Source of the DNA: Methylobacterium sp. J-030
GTDB lineage: Bacteria > Pseudomonadota > Alphaproteobacteria > Rhizobiales > Beijerinckiaceae
Assembly (NCBI RefSeq): GCF_022829545.1
Contig: NZ_JAKSYM010000227.1
Span: 1 to 64,000 of the forward strand
Length of the DNA: 64,000 nucleotides
Reading direction: 5' to 3'
Below are positions 16,474 to 24,344 of the stretch, one piece after another. The position numbers were made by a program, and so were the translations under genes. The notes under the pieces are model-generated. The model was not told the DNA's origin, made no database searches, and saw only the letters and a program-made list of their open reading frames with translations. The first letter of the stretch is position 1. Every line of letters begins with the position of its first letter.

Positions 16474-16641
16474 CGACCGTCAACGGGCAGACACCTTAAT
16501 CGAGGCTCGGGACGGGGACCGCTGATACCGCGCCCAGGGGACGACCGCCGCCGCGTCTTCGCGCGGACGAACCGCGATGAGGCAGGCGCATCAAGGTTCG
16601 GTATAAGGTCCCCGGTTGATGGGGCTTCGGACGGGATACCG

Positions 16642-17340
16642 ATGACGGGGGCGGGCGGCACGGCGCAGCCGACGATGCGGTCCAGGGCCAAGCCCGCGGC
16701 ACCCCGCAGGACGCGCCTTCGCATCCTCGATGCCTGCCGCGTCCTGTTCAACGAGCGCGGTCCGGGCGTCGTGACGACGGCCGAGATCGCCGGGGCGGTC
16801 GGCATCAACGAGGGCAACCTCTACTACCACTTCCAGCGCAAGGAGCAGGTGCTGGAGGCGCTGTTCGCCGAGTTCGAGCAGGCGCTGCGCGCCACGGCCA
16901 CGGCCTATGCCGCCAGCGACGACGGGCCGGCGCGCTACCGCACCTACCTCATGGGCTGGTTCCGCACGATGTGGGAATGGCGCTTCTTCTACCGGGACGG
17001 CAGCGTGGTCTTCCGACTCGCACCGCAACTGCGCCCGCGCCTGAGAACCCTCAGCGACGAGGGTCAAGCCCTCACCCGTCAGGCCCTGGAGGCGATGCAG
17101 CGGGCCGGGCTCGTGGCCATCCCGGCCGATGGGCTCGACCCGCTGGTGATCAACGCCTGGATCGTCTCCGCCTACTGGATCGACTACCTGCGCTCGCGCA
17201 GGGGCATCGACGCGGTGACGCCTGCCCATATCGACTGGGGGGCGCAGCAGGTCCTGAACCTGTTCCTGCCCTACCTGACGCCGCAGGGGCGGGCCGAAGC
17301 CGAGATCACCCCTGCCAGGATCGCCGATCAGCCCTTGTGA
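16642..17340 (+). CDS. TetR-family transcriptional regulator of the monooxygenase cluster
   Basis: About 232 residues from ATG 16642 (an in-frame ATG at 16675 is an alternative; neither has a strong ribosome site). The HTH is at about residues 22-68: RILDACRVLFNERGPGVVTT, AEIAGAVGINEGNLYYHF, QRKEQVLEALF. The C-terminal domain is rich in aromatic residues (MWEWRFFYRD, AYWIDYLRS) and fits the TetR_C group of regulators that bind acyl or aromatic ligands. It is divergent from the monooxygenase. Its last 13 bp overlap the end of the convergent outer-membrane gene. Confidence 0.87.
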   Translation: MTGAGGTAQPTMRSRAKPAAPRRTRLRILDACRVLFNERGPGVVTTAEIAGAVGINEGNLYYHFQRKEQVLEALFAEFEQALRATATAYAASDDGPARYRTYLMGWFRTMWEWRFFYRDGSVVFRLAPQLRPRLRTLSDEGQALTRQALEAMQRAGLVAIPADGLDPLVINAWIVSAYWIDYLRSRRGIDAVTPAHIDWGAQQVLNLFLPYLTPQGRAEAEITPARIADQPL

Positions 17341-18302
17341 AGGAGCGGTGCCGGCGCCGGGCTGGCCACCGCGCCGCCGCCGGTCGGGAATGGCACGACG
17401 ACGCGGAGCCAGCCCCGGGTCTCCTCGTTGCGCTGCCGCCGGCCGGCGGCGTTCAGCGTCTCGCGGGCGATCACCTGCCGGGTCACGTAGGTCTGCACGG
17501 CGAACCGGCCGAAATTGTAGCCCACCAGACCGCCGACCGCGACGTAACCCTGCGCCTGGTAACGCGCGTAGAGCGGGTTGCCGCGGTTCACCGGCAGATC
17601 GGTGTAGGCGTAGGCGACGGGGCCGATCTCGAAGGCGCCGAACTTCTTCGTCGCGGTCAGGTCGAGGTTCAGCGAGTCGGCGTTGGGGATCGGGCCGAGC
17701 GCCGCACCGACGAGGCCGCCATAACGGGCCGCGGGATCGAGCGTCCGGTTGTAGGTCAGCGCCGCGGTGAGATTGTAGCTGCCATCGCCGACGAAGCTTG
17801 CGAAGAAGCTTTGACGCAGGGTCGTGGAGGCGTCCTGTGGGACGAGCGGCGTCCCGCCGAAGCCGAGGCCGAGGGAGCCGCGGTCGCCGAACGGAAGGTA
17901 GGCGCCGATCAGGTAAGCCACACCGAAGCCGCCGCCGAGGTTCCAGGCGAAGGTGCTGCCGATGATCGGGTTGAAGAACACGCTGGCGTCCCGGTTCGGG
18001 ATCGGCGCAGGGTTATGAGGACTGACGAATACGGACGGAACGGCCAGGAGCGGCTCGATATGCGCTCCGAAAATCCGGTACGGGGACGACCAGACGATCA
18101 GCGGGATGTTCACCCCAATATCGGGGGCATAGCGGTAATCGGAGCGTCCGACGCTGAACGTGTCGATGGCGTAGAAACCCTCCGGCAGGGGGAAACCCGC
18201 CGCCAGGCCGACCTGCTCGCCCGGTTGCGTCACGGGCGCGGCCTGGGCGGCCGTGACGGAGCAGGCCACGGAGACCGCGGCCGCAGCAAAAACCTTTCGC
18301 AT
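17328..18302 (-). CDS. Outer-membrane protein, MetA-pathway of phenol degradation type (SphA-like)
   Basis: About 324 residues. A Sec signal (MRKVFAAAAVSVACSVTAAQA) is followed by a beta-rich sequence with alternating aromatic and Gly residues (GFYAIDTFSVGRSDYRYAP, GFGVAYLIGAYLPFG, TAALTYNRTLDPAARYGG, GYVAVGGLVGYNFG), the pattern of the PF13557 outer-membrane channel family that is linked to uptake of aromatic or hydrophobic substrates. The start at ATG 18302 is fixed by the signal peptide and a nearby GGGAGG. It is encoded within the monooxygenase/acyl-CoA synthetase block and probably supplies its hydrophobic substrate. The C-terminus overlaps the convergent TetR gene by 13 bp. Confidence 0.8.
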   Translation of the reverse strand: MRKVFAAAAVSVACSVTAAQAAPVTQPGEQVGLAAGFPLPEGFYAIDTFSVGRSDYRYAPDIGVNIPLIVWSSPYRIFGAHIEPLLAVPSVFVSPHNPAPIPNRDASVFFNPIIGSTFAWNLGGGFGVAYLIGAYLPFGDRGSLGLGFGGTPLVPQDASTTLRQSFFASFVGDGSYNLTAALTYNRTLDPAARYGGLVGAALGPIPNADSLNLDLTATKKFGAFEIGPVAYAYTDLPVNRGNPLYARYQAQGYVAVGGLVGYNFGRFAVQTYVTRQVIARETLNAAGRRQRNEETRGWLRVVVPFPTGGGAVASPAPAPLLHKG

Positions 18303-18791
18303 GATCCTCCCCACGCAGCGGTATTTTTTGGCCGGGCTCGATCGCGATGCGTGCCCGTTGACCCGGCTGGCCCGGCGATCCCTGCCGGCAAAAGCCACGC
18401 TGACGATCATGACTTATTTTGCCGGTTTGAACATATGCCTCGCCACCATGGTGCGAGTTTATCGGCCATAATGTTGCAGTACGGACACAGAATCGCGCGC
18501 TCCACGGGACAGGGAGGTCCAAAGCCGGGAGGTCGAATGACAAACGGTCGAAAAATGTTACACTATAATGCAGTATTGCGCGTCGTTGTGGACGGTGTGC
18601 GGCTGCCGAAGCATCCCGCGTCCGGACCGCCGCGCGAGGGTGTCGCGCGGACGTCGCAGGCCGGATCGCCGCCCCCTTGGGACCAGTGGCGGATCGCTGG
18701 CCTTGCGGGTGGTGATGTCGACTTGCGGCGCGGCGGCAAGGTTCGGCCGTGATCCCCGCGGTGGCCCGGCTCCACCGCGTCGGAATGTGCG
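18303..18791. other. 489-bp intergenic region, promoter area of the outer-membrane gene
   Basis: No gene is seen. 18303-18570 is AT-richer than the surroundings and carries a 10-bp perfect palindrome CACCATGGTG (18444-18453) flanked by CTCG/CGAG arms, and a TATAAT-like box at 18564-18569 without a well-placed -35. The remaining 200 bp is GC-rich with nothing recognisable. Confidence 0.4.
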
Positions 18792-20486
18792 CTATGCACC
18801 CTTGCTCCCCGCATGTGCGGCTCGATCCCGCTCTTCGGCCACCAGAACGCTGGCCAGGAGCTTGCCGGCGGGACTGCGGGGCAGGCTGTCCCGGAACTCC
18901 AGCGCGCGGGGAATCTCGTGGCGGCCGATCCGGTCTGCGAGGAAGCCTTGCAGTTCGGTGAGATCGAACGGTGCCGCACCGGGCCGCAGGGTCACGAACG
19001 CTTTGGCCGACTGTCCGCGATAAGCGTCGGGGATACCGATCACGATGACCTCGGCGACGTCCGGATGCTCGTAGATCGCGCTCTCGATGACCGTGGGGTA
19101 AACGTTGAAACCGCTGGACAGGATCATGTTCTTGCGCCGGTCGATCAGGTCGAACAGCCCGTCCTCATCGACCCGACCGATGTCGCCCGTCAGGAACCAG
19201 CCGTCGCGGAAAGCGTCGCGCGTCGCCTCCGGGTTCTCGAAATAGCCGCGGAACACGTTGGGGCCGCGGATCGCAATCTCGCCGACCTCGCCCGTGGCGA
19301 CCTCCCGGCTGAAATCGTCGAGGGCGACGACCCGCATGGCGATCCCGGGGAGCGGCACGCCGATCAGGCCGGGGCGCGGCTCCGCCTCGTCCGGCACGCG
19401 GGTCCCCGCCGGCGCGGTCTCGGTCATGCCCCAGCCGACCTGAAGCGGCTGACCGAGGATCCTCCCGAGGCGGGCCTGCACGTCGAACGGCAGGGGGGCG
19501 CCGCCGCTCATGCACAGGCGCAGCGAGGTGCAATCGATCGGCGTGCGGGTCGCCCTTTCGAGGAGGGCGAACCACATGGTCGGCACGCCATAGACGCACG
19601 TCGCTCTCTTGAGCGCGATGTCGTCGGCCAGGGCCTCGACGTCGAAACGGTGGTGCAGAAGGATCAGCCCGCCATCCCTGATCGTGCACAGGAGGACGGC
19701 GGTGAGGGCGTAGATGTGAAACAGCGGCAGCATGCCGACGACCCGGTTGTCGCGGGAGGGCATATCCGGGTGTTCGTTCCAGAGCCTGTAGATAGCGACC
19801 GCCGCGGTCAGGTTCCCCTGGGTGAGCATGGCCGCCTTCGGCAGGCCGGTGGTGCCGCCGGTGAATTGTAGGAGGAACACGTCGTCCGGCCGGCGAACCG
19901 GCCACGCGGCGGGGGGCGGAGCATCGAGCAGGCGCGCGAGGGGCACGATTCCGGCACGTTGCGGGACGCTCTGAGGCTCGGTCTCGGCGCAGGGCCCCCA
20001 GTCGCGATCCTCGGCGACGACCAGTCCATCGACGAGCCCCTGCTCCAGCAGATGGAGGGCCGCCTTGAGATAGCTCGGAAGGTTTGTGGTCAGGATGATC
20101 CGGGCGTGCGTCACCGCAAGCTTGTGGGCGAGTTCCCGGGGGGCATCGAGACCGGACAAGAGAACGACCCGCAGCCCCGCGCGCGCGGCGGCGAAGAAGG
20201 CGATCGGGTGCAGCGGGGTGTTGGGTAGGTACAGGCCGATGACCGCATCCTCTGCCAGTCCCATGGCGAGGAAACCGGCCGCCAAGCGCTCGACCTGCGC
20301 GGCGAAATCCGGATAGCTCAGGCGTCGTCCACGGAACTCGATGGCTGGTCCCTGACCGGCCGCCACACAGCCGGCGGCCAGAAGGTCGGGCAGCGTTGCG
20401 ATCTCCAGGGGCGCATCCCAGTCGCAGGCGTGTGGAAACCGCCGCCGCCATGCAGGCCAAGCGGCTTCGGGAGCCCCGCTCCGCAT
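18792..20486 (-). CDS. AMP-dependent acyl-CoA synthetase/ligase
   Basis: 564 residues, typical of class I adenylate-forming fatty-acid/aryl-acid CoA ligases. The P-loop FTGGTTGLPKA is at 208-218, the A5-like motif GWGMTETAP and the A7/A8 hinge WFLTGDIGRVDEDGLFDLIDRRKN (read in parts) are present, and the catalytic lysine is Lys542 in SPAGK. It activates a carboxylic acid with ATP and CoA. GGGAGG precedes ATG 20486 by five bases. Its place beside a ketone monooxygenase, SDR and outer-membrane channel suggests that the acid released from the monooxygenase product is activated here for beta-oxidation. Chain length cannot be judged. Confidence 0.9.
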   Translation of the reverse strand: MRSGAPEAAWPAWRRRFPHACDWDAPLEIATLPDLLAAGCVAAGQGPAIEFRGRRLSYPDFAAQVERLAAGFLAMGLAEDAVIGLYLPNTPLHPIAFFAAARAGLRVVLLSGLDAPRELAHKLAVTHARIILTTNLPSYLKAALHLLEQGLVDGLVVAEDRDWGPCAETEPQSVPQRAGIVPLARLLDAPPPAAWPVRRPDDVFLLQFTGGTTGLPKAAMLTQGNLTAAVAIYRLWNEHPDMPSRDNRVVGMLPLFHIYALTAVLLCTIRDGGLILLHHRFDVEALADDIALKRATCVYGVPTMWFALLERATRTPIDCTSLRLCMSGGAPLPFDVQARLGRILGQPLQVGWGMTETAPAGTRVPDEAEPRPGLIGVPLPGIAMRVVALDDFSREVATGEVGEIAIRGPNVFRGYFENPEATRDAFRDGWFLTGDIGRVDEDGLFDLIDRRKNMILSSGFNVYPTVIESAIYEHPDVAEVIVIGIPDAYRGQSAKAFVTLRPGAAPFDLTELQGFLADRIGRHEIPRALEFRDSLPRSPAGKLLASVLVAEERDRAAHAGSKGA

Positions 20487-21002
20487 ATCGACCTCCCAAG
20501 TCCTGCGTTTTGAAAGCAGGTTCTCCCAAGAGGTATGGGGTGCGGAACTTGTCTGTCAACGCGGGCGGACCCGACCCTTGCGGCCTGCGTTGCAACGATC
20601 GGCCATGGCGGCGGGACGGACAATCGGGTCACGTATCTGCCGTCGCGACGGACTTTCCCCAAGGCGGAGCCGCCGCATCCGGCCAAGTTACGCCGCGCCG
20701 GATCACCGCGATCCGCAAAACCAGCCGTTCAGCTTCGCACCCATCCCGGCCGTTCGAGGCGCTTCCATCCGTACCCGGAAGCAGGCGGATAATAGATCTC
20801 GATAGGGTTCGATTGACGACTTTTCCTGCCAAAATGGTAGTTTTCGCGCGATATACAGAAAATTCAATTCAGATGTTTGCAATCCCAGGCAGGCGATCAT
20901 GGGCAATCGCTCGGGCCGGGGTGATTTTGCCCGTCGGCACCGTGCTGCCAACAGAAGCTGGAATAGTTGTCATGCTCGATCTCACGGGCGACCGCCCCCA
21001 GC
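20487..21002. other. Intergenic region without a recognisable gene
   Basis: Open frames here are short and lack codon structure or homology I recognise. 20790-20890 is AT-rich (for example the run around ATATACAGAAAATTCAATTC), which may mark promoter sequence for the acyl-CoA synthetase or DNA of foreign origin. Confidence 0.35.
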
Positions 21003-21200
21003 ATGTCGAGCATCGCGACCGAGACCGTGCAACAATCGACCGCCGTGGCGGCGGCGAACCAAGCCTCGGCCAACGTCAACATCGTCGCGGCGGCGGCCGA
21101 GGAGCTTGGGGCACCCGTCGACGAGATCGGGCGGCAGGTCGCCGGCTCGGAGGACTTGGCCGGTCAGGCGGTCCGGGAGGCGGAGCAGACCGCCTCCCTG
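21003..21200 (+). pseudogene. Methyl-accepting chemotaxis protein remnant
   Basis: About 65 codons match the cytoplasmic helical bundle of alphaproteobacterial chemoreceptors: SSIATETVQQSTAVAAANQ, ASANVNIVAAAAEELGAPVD, EIGRQVAGSEDLAGQAV. There is no sensor, membrane or hairpin-tip region, and downstream of about 21200 the similarity stops. It is a short internal piece of an mcp gene and cannot encode a working receptor. Confidence 0.72.
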
Positions 21201-21309
21201 GTCCACAACCCCAATCGGGTACTCCGACTGGTTCGTTCCGTCCGAGAATGGCTGCAGCGTCAGCATCCGAGCACGGCGGACTGCACCAGCCCGCCGTGCC
21301 GATCTTCGC

Positions 21310-21810
21310 CTAACGTCCTTGCCGAGACAGCCCCGATCCGGGGGTCCACGACTGGCCCTGCGTTTCCTGCAGGGACCCGTCATTCGCCGGCAGGGTGCGG
21401 TAGGAGTTCCAACCGATCACATGGACGGGCTCGCCACCGGGTGGTGCGGGGTAGCCATGCCGGGCTAGCCAGCCGCGCATGTCGTAGATCTCGCGCTGCT
21501 GCTCGACGATGATCGCCTCGGCGAGCTGACGCGTCCACGGATCCTGGGCGCGGCTCAACGCGACCCGAGCCATATCGATGGCGCCTTGGTGGTGCGGGAT
21601 CATCTGGATGCGGAAGTCCGCATCCGGGTCGCCCGTATAGGGCTGATCCATCGCGGCCATCATCTTATGATGGGCGGCCACGAACTCCTGCGTGGCCGCT
21701 GTCTGCGCCGCGGCTGGCTTCGATCCAGCGGCGTGCAGATGATGTTGGTGCTGGGCCCACGCAGCCGTGGTGGCGGCCAGCAGCGTGGCCGCGGCAACGA
21801 GATGTCGCAT
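21310..21810 (-). CDS. DUF305-domain secreted protein (CopM-like)
   Basis: 166 residues. A Sec signal (MRHLVAAATLLAATTAAWA) is followed by a His-rich linker (QHQHHLHAAG) and a four-helix DUF305 core with FVAAHHKMMAAMD, FRIQMIPHHQGAIDMARVAL and AEAIIVEQQREIYDMRGWL. Met/His clusters in this family bind copper; CopM of cyanobacteria is a characterised member. The protein is periplasmic. It follows the His/Cys-rich lipoprotein gene by about 100 bp on the same strand and lies near a CueR gene, so a role in periplasmic copper handling is likely. Confidence 0.83.
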   Translation of the reverse strand: MRHLVAAATLLAATTAAWAQHQHHLHAAGSKPAAAQTAATQEFVAAHHKMMAAMDQPYTGDPDADFRIQMIPHHQGAIDMARVALSRAQDPWTRQLAEAIIVEQQREIYDMRGWLARHGYPAPPGGEPVHVIGWNSYRTLPANDGSLQETQGQSWTPGSGLSRQGR

Positions 21811-21914
21811 GGTACGTCCTATGGAACATGCCCCATCGACCGCTCGACGGCGGATCGCGGGCGAAGAATCGGGATGGTTGGAGATGCGCCGCGACAACCA
21901 GCGCGGGCGGCGGC

Positions 21915-22310
21915 TCAGGCGCCGAACGGTCGCGGAGGCTCGGCTGGCCGCTCGGGCTCGCACCCAGACAGGATCGGCGGCTCCGCGAAGGTGATCCGGC
22001 GACCACGATCATCCGGGCACACGACACCGGTCGCGTCGCCGATGATGGCTGGCGCGCAGCACGCTGCGCCGACATTGCAAGACGGGCAACCGGGCATCCC
22101 GTCGTGGCAGCCGTGACGGGTGGAACTCGCGCTGATCGCAGCCGAGGCCACGACACCGCCCGCAGCACTGCCGCCGTGCCTCGAATGGTCGTGCATGACG
22201 GCGTGGGATCCGCCGTGTCCCTCGTGCGCCGTCGCGGACGCAGCGGCGCCGCAGGCCGTCAGCATGACGGCGAGGAGAACGATCCGCGTCAGATACGCGA
22301 TGAGGCCCAA
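21915..22310 (-). CDS. His/Cys-rich putative lipoprotein of the copper cluster
   Basis: 131 residues from a TTG start at 22310, chosen because the N-terminus then gives a lipoprotein signal ending in the lipobox LTAC (Cys20). The mature part has a His-rich segment (HEGHGGSHAVMHDHSRHGG) and a Cys cluster (HGCHDGMPGCPSCNVGAACC), both suited to metal binding. The C-terminal part (VVCPDDRGRRITFAEPP) is unremarkable. No named family is recognised. It is the first gene of a likely two-gene unit with the DUF305 protein. Internal ATG 22265 would leave no proper signal. Confidence 0.62.
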   Translation of the reverse strand: MGLIAYLTRIVLLAVMLTACGAAASATAHEGHGGSHAVMHDHSRHGGSAAGGVVASAAISASSTRHGCHDGMPGCPSCNVGAACCAPAIIGDATGVVCPDDRGRRITFAEPPILSGCEPERPAEPPRPFGA

Positions 22311-22528
22311 GCTCAGCCTGTGATGGGTTTACAGTTCCGGTTGCCATTGGCGTAACAGTAGGCCCGGTCCGACGTCAATTCATGCGCGACGCGGTCCGAT
22401 GCTGGTATCCCCGGACACGATCCCAACAGCCGCTTCCAACCCGCTGCAGGGGGCTCGGGCGCCATTCCAGGCAGCCCGAGGCGGCACCGTCGGCACGCCT
22501 CGACCGACCGGCGCGAGACCCAGGCAGC

Positions 22529-23002
22529 TCAGCGAGCGGCACTGGCTCTCCTGCGCGGTGTCGGTGGTTCGATGGCCCCCGTCGGGGGACCCGGATGGCA
22601 GGCGGGAACGGCCGTGCCGGTCTCCAGGCTGGCGATGATCGGGCAGTCCGGACGCCCGTCCCCGTCGCACGCATCGGCAAGAGACCGCAAGGCGTCTGCC
22701 ATCGCGTTGAGCTGGCGCGCGCGGAGTTCAAGTTCCTCGACGTGCGCTTTTGCGATGGCCTTCACGTCGGCGTTGCTGCGGCCCGGGTCACTCCAGAGGC
22801 CGAGCAGCACGCGGATGCGGTCCAGCGAGAAGCCAAGGTCCCGGGCGTGCCGGATGAAGCCGAGCCGGTGCAGGTCTGCGGCGCCGTAGTCGCGGTACCC
22901 GCTGCCGCGCCTCTGCGCTGGGGGTACGAGACCGATGCTCTCGTAATGCCGGATCATCTTGGTCGAGACCCCGGAGGCCCGGCTCGCCTGTCCGATGTTC
23001 AT
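22529..23002 (-). CDS. cueR: Cu(I)-responsive MerR-family regulator CueR
   Basis: 157 residues. The winged HTH starts MNIGQASRASGVSTKMIRHYE, with the MerR pattern YESIGLVPPAQR and GYRDYG. The metal-binding loop has Cys112 and Cys120 in CDGDGRPDCPII, the same positions as in Escherichia coli CueR and with the same eight-residue spacing, which indicates response to Cu(I)/Ag(I) rather than mercury or lead. An in-frame ATG at 23011 is an alternative start. The C-terminal tail with an extra Cys (VPACHPGPP) is longer than in E. coli. Divergent from the glutaredoxin-MauE gene with a CueR-type operator between. Confidence 0.9.
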   Translation of the reverse strand: MNIGQASRASGVSTKMIRHYESIGLVPPAQRRGSGYRDYGAADLHRLGFIRHARDLGFSLDRIRVLLGLWSDPGRSNADVKAIAKAHVEELELRARQLNAMADALRSLADACDGDGRPDCPIIASLETGTAVPACHPGPPTGAIEPPTPRRRASAAR

Positions 23003-23018
23003 CGCATCCATATCCCTG

Positions 23019-23043
23019 TTGACCTTACCACGATGGGAAGGTC
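23019..23043 (+). promoter_or_regulatory. CueR-type operator with -35 box TTGACC
   Basis: ACCTT (23022-23026) and AAGGT (23038-23042) are separated by 11 bases, the classical spacing of copper-type MerR operators, and the left arm overlaps a TTGACC -35 (23019-23024). Reading to the right it would drive the glutaredoxin-MauE gene at 23139. The -10 after the usual 19-bp spacer is weak. It starts only 17 bp before the cueR ATG, so it should also autoregulate cueR. Confidence 0.75.
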
Positions 23044-23138
23044 CACGAAGGTCTGCAACCGCATCCGACCGGCTTCGCCCCAGGCACCTGCTCCAAGGCA
23101 CGGGGCGGTCCGATCCCGCACGACGAACGGAGGCTCCG

Positions 23139-23888
23139 ATGCCAACCACGGCCGCCCGTAAGGCCGACCTCTATCGCATGGTCATGCCCCAGCACGTCTG
23201 CCCCTATGGCCTGAAGGCCAGAGATCTTCTCGAACGCCAGGGGTTCGAGGTCGAGGATCACTGGCTGACGACGCGCGCGGACACGGATCGCTTCAAGGCC
23301 GAGCACGGGGTCAAGAGCACACCCCAAACCTTCATCAACGGAACGCGCGTTGGCGGCTTCGACGACCTGCAGCGCTACTTCGGCGAGGCTGCCAACGACC
23401 CGAACGCCACGACGTACACCCCCGTCGTCGCGGTGTTCTCGATGACAGCCCTGATGGCCCTGGCGGCGAGCGACGCCGTTTACGGCACTCCCCTGACAGT
23501 CCGGGCTGGGGAGTGGTTCATCGCCTTCAGCATGTGCGTGCTGGCCCTGCTGAAGCTTCAGGACGTCGAGACCTTCTCGTCGATGTTTCTCGGCTACGAT
23601 CTGCTGGGCCGGCGCTGGGTGCGCTACGCCTACGCTTATCCCTACCTCGAAGCCGGGGCCGGCGTCCTGATGGCGGCGGCCGCCCTGAACTGGCTGTCGA
23701 TCCCCGTAGCCCTGTTCATCGGCACGGTCGGCGCGGCCTCGGTGTTCAAGGCGGTCTACGTCGACAAGCGCGAGATCAAGTGCGCCTGCGTCGGCGGATC
23801 GAGCAAGGTACCGCTGGGTTTCGTCTCGCTGACCGAAAACCTGATGATGGTCGCCATGGCCGTCTGGATGTTGGTGGCGCACCACTGA
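23139..23888 (+). CDS. Glutaredoxin-MauE/DoxX-like membrane fusion protein
   Basis: 249 residues. Residues 8-85 are a glutaredoxin domain with active site CPYG (21-24) and cis-Pro motif TPQTFING (61-68). Residues 95-247 are a four-helix membrane domain of the MauE/DoxX redox-associated family, ending with a CxC pair (Cys215, Cys217) before the last helix. The layout suggests electron or disulfide transfer between a cytoplasmic glutaredoxin and membrane thiols. GGAGG precedes ATG 23139. It is divergent from cueR and probably induced by copper, which fits protection or repair of thiols under copper stress. Confidence 0.82.
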   Translation: MPTTAARKADLYRMVMPQHVCPYGLKARDLLERQGFEVEDHWLTTRADTDRFKAEHGVKSTPQTFINGTRVGGFDDLQRYFGEAANDPNATTYTPVVAVFSMTALMALAASDAVYGTPLTVRAGEWFIAFSMCVLALLKLQDVETFSSMFLGYDLLGRRWVRYAYAYPYLEAGAGVLMAAAALNWLSIPVALFIGTVGAASVFKAVYVDKREIKCACVGGSSKVPLGFVSLTENLMMVAMAVWMLVAHH

Positions 23889-24344
23889 GCGCAGAACGGC
23901 GACGATGAGCGCGGACAATGTCCACCTCGGACGAGGATCCAACGACAGATCAATAACCCCAGCCGAAGTCCTTGAGCGGCCGGTTGTGTCGACGTCGAGG
24001 ATGCTCTGACGCCGGCCGAAGGAACGGAGATTTGAGCGTTTGGTCCCTCGGCTTCGGCGTCGAGGGGCTTCGAAGCCCACCCGGCGGCAATGCGCTCAAC
24101 TCAGTCCTGCAAAGGTCGTACGCAATGACCCTGACGCGGGCATTGCCTACCGCCCGCGACAACCGCCGCGCACCTTCGGCCGATGATCAGCGAGCAAGAT
24201 GCCGGCCAGAAGGTCGTTTCTGCGGTGCGGGACGTGCATCGATACGCGGACCATCGCACATCCAGCTTTGCGTTACGGGAGACGAAACGGAGGTAGCGAC
24301 GTTATGGAGAAGCTGTCCGGTGCCGGGCAGTGAGGAGTTTGCGT
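23889..24344. other. 456-bp region without a recognisable gene
   Basis: Several short frames exist but none has a convincing start, ribosome site or domain. The last 15 bases carry GAGGAG, the ribosome site of the next gene. Its promoter is presumably in this stretch, but no clear -35/-10 pair was found. Confidence 0.35.

Noticed and set aside
18564-18569. TATAAT box in the outer-membrane gene upstream region
   Set aside because: No -35 at 16-18 bp and no gene starts downstream on that strand; left as an observation.
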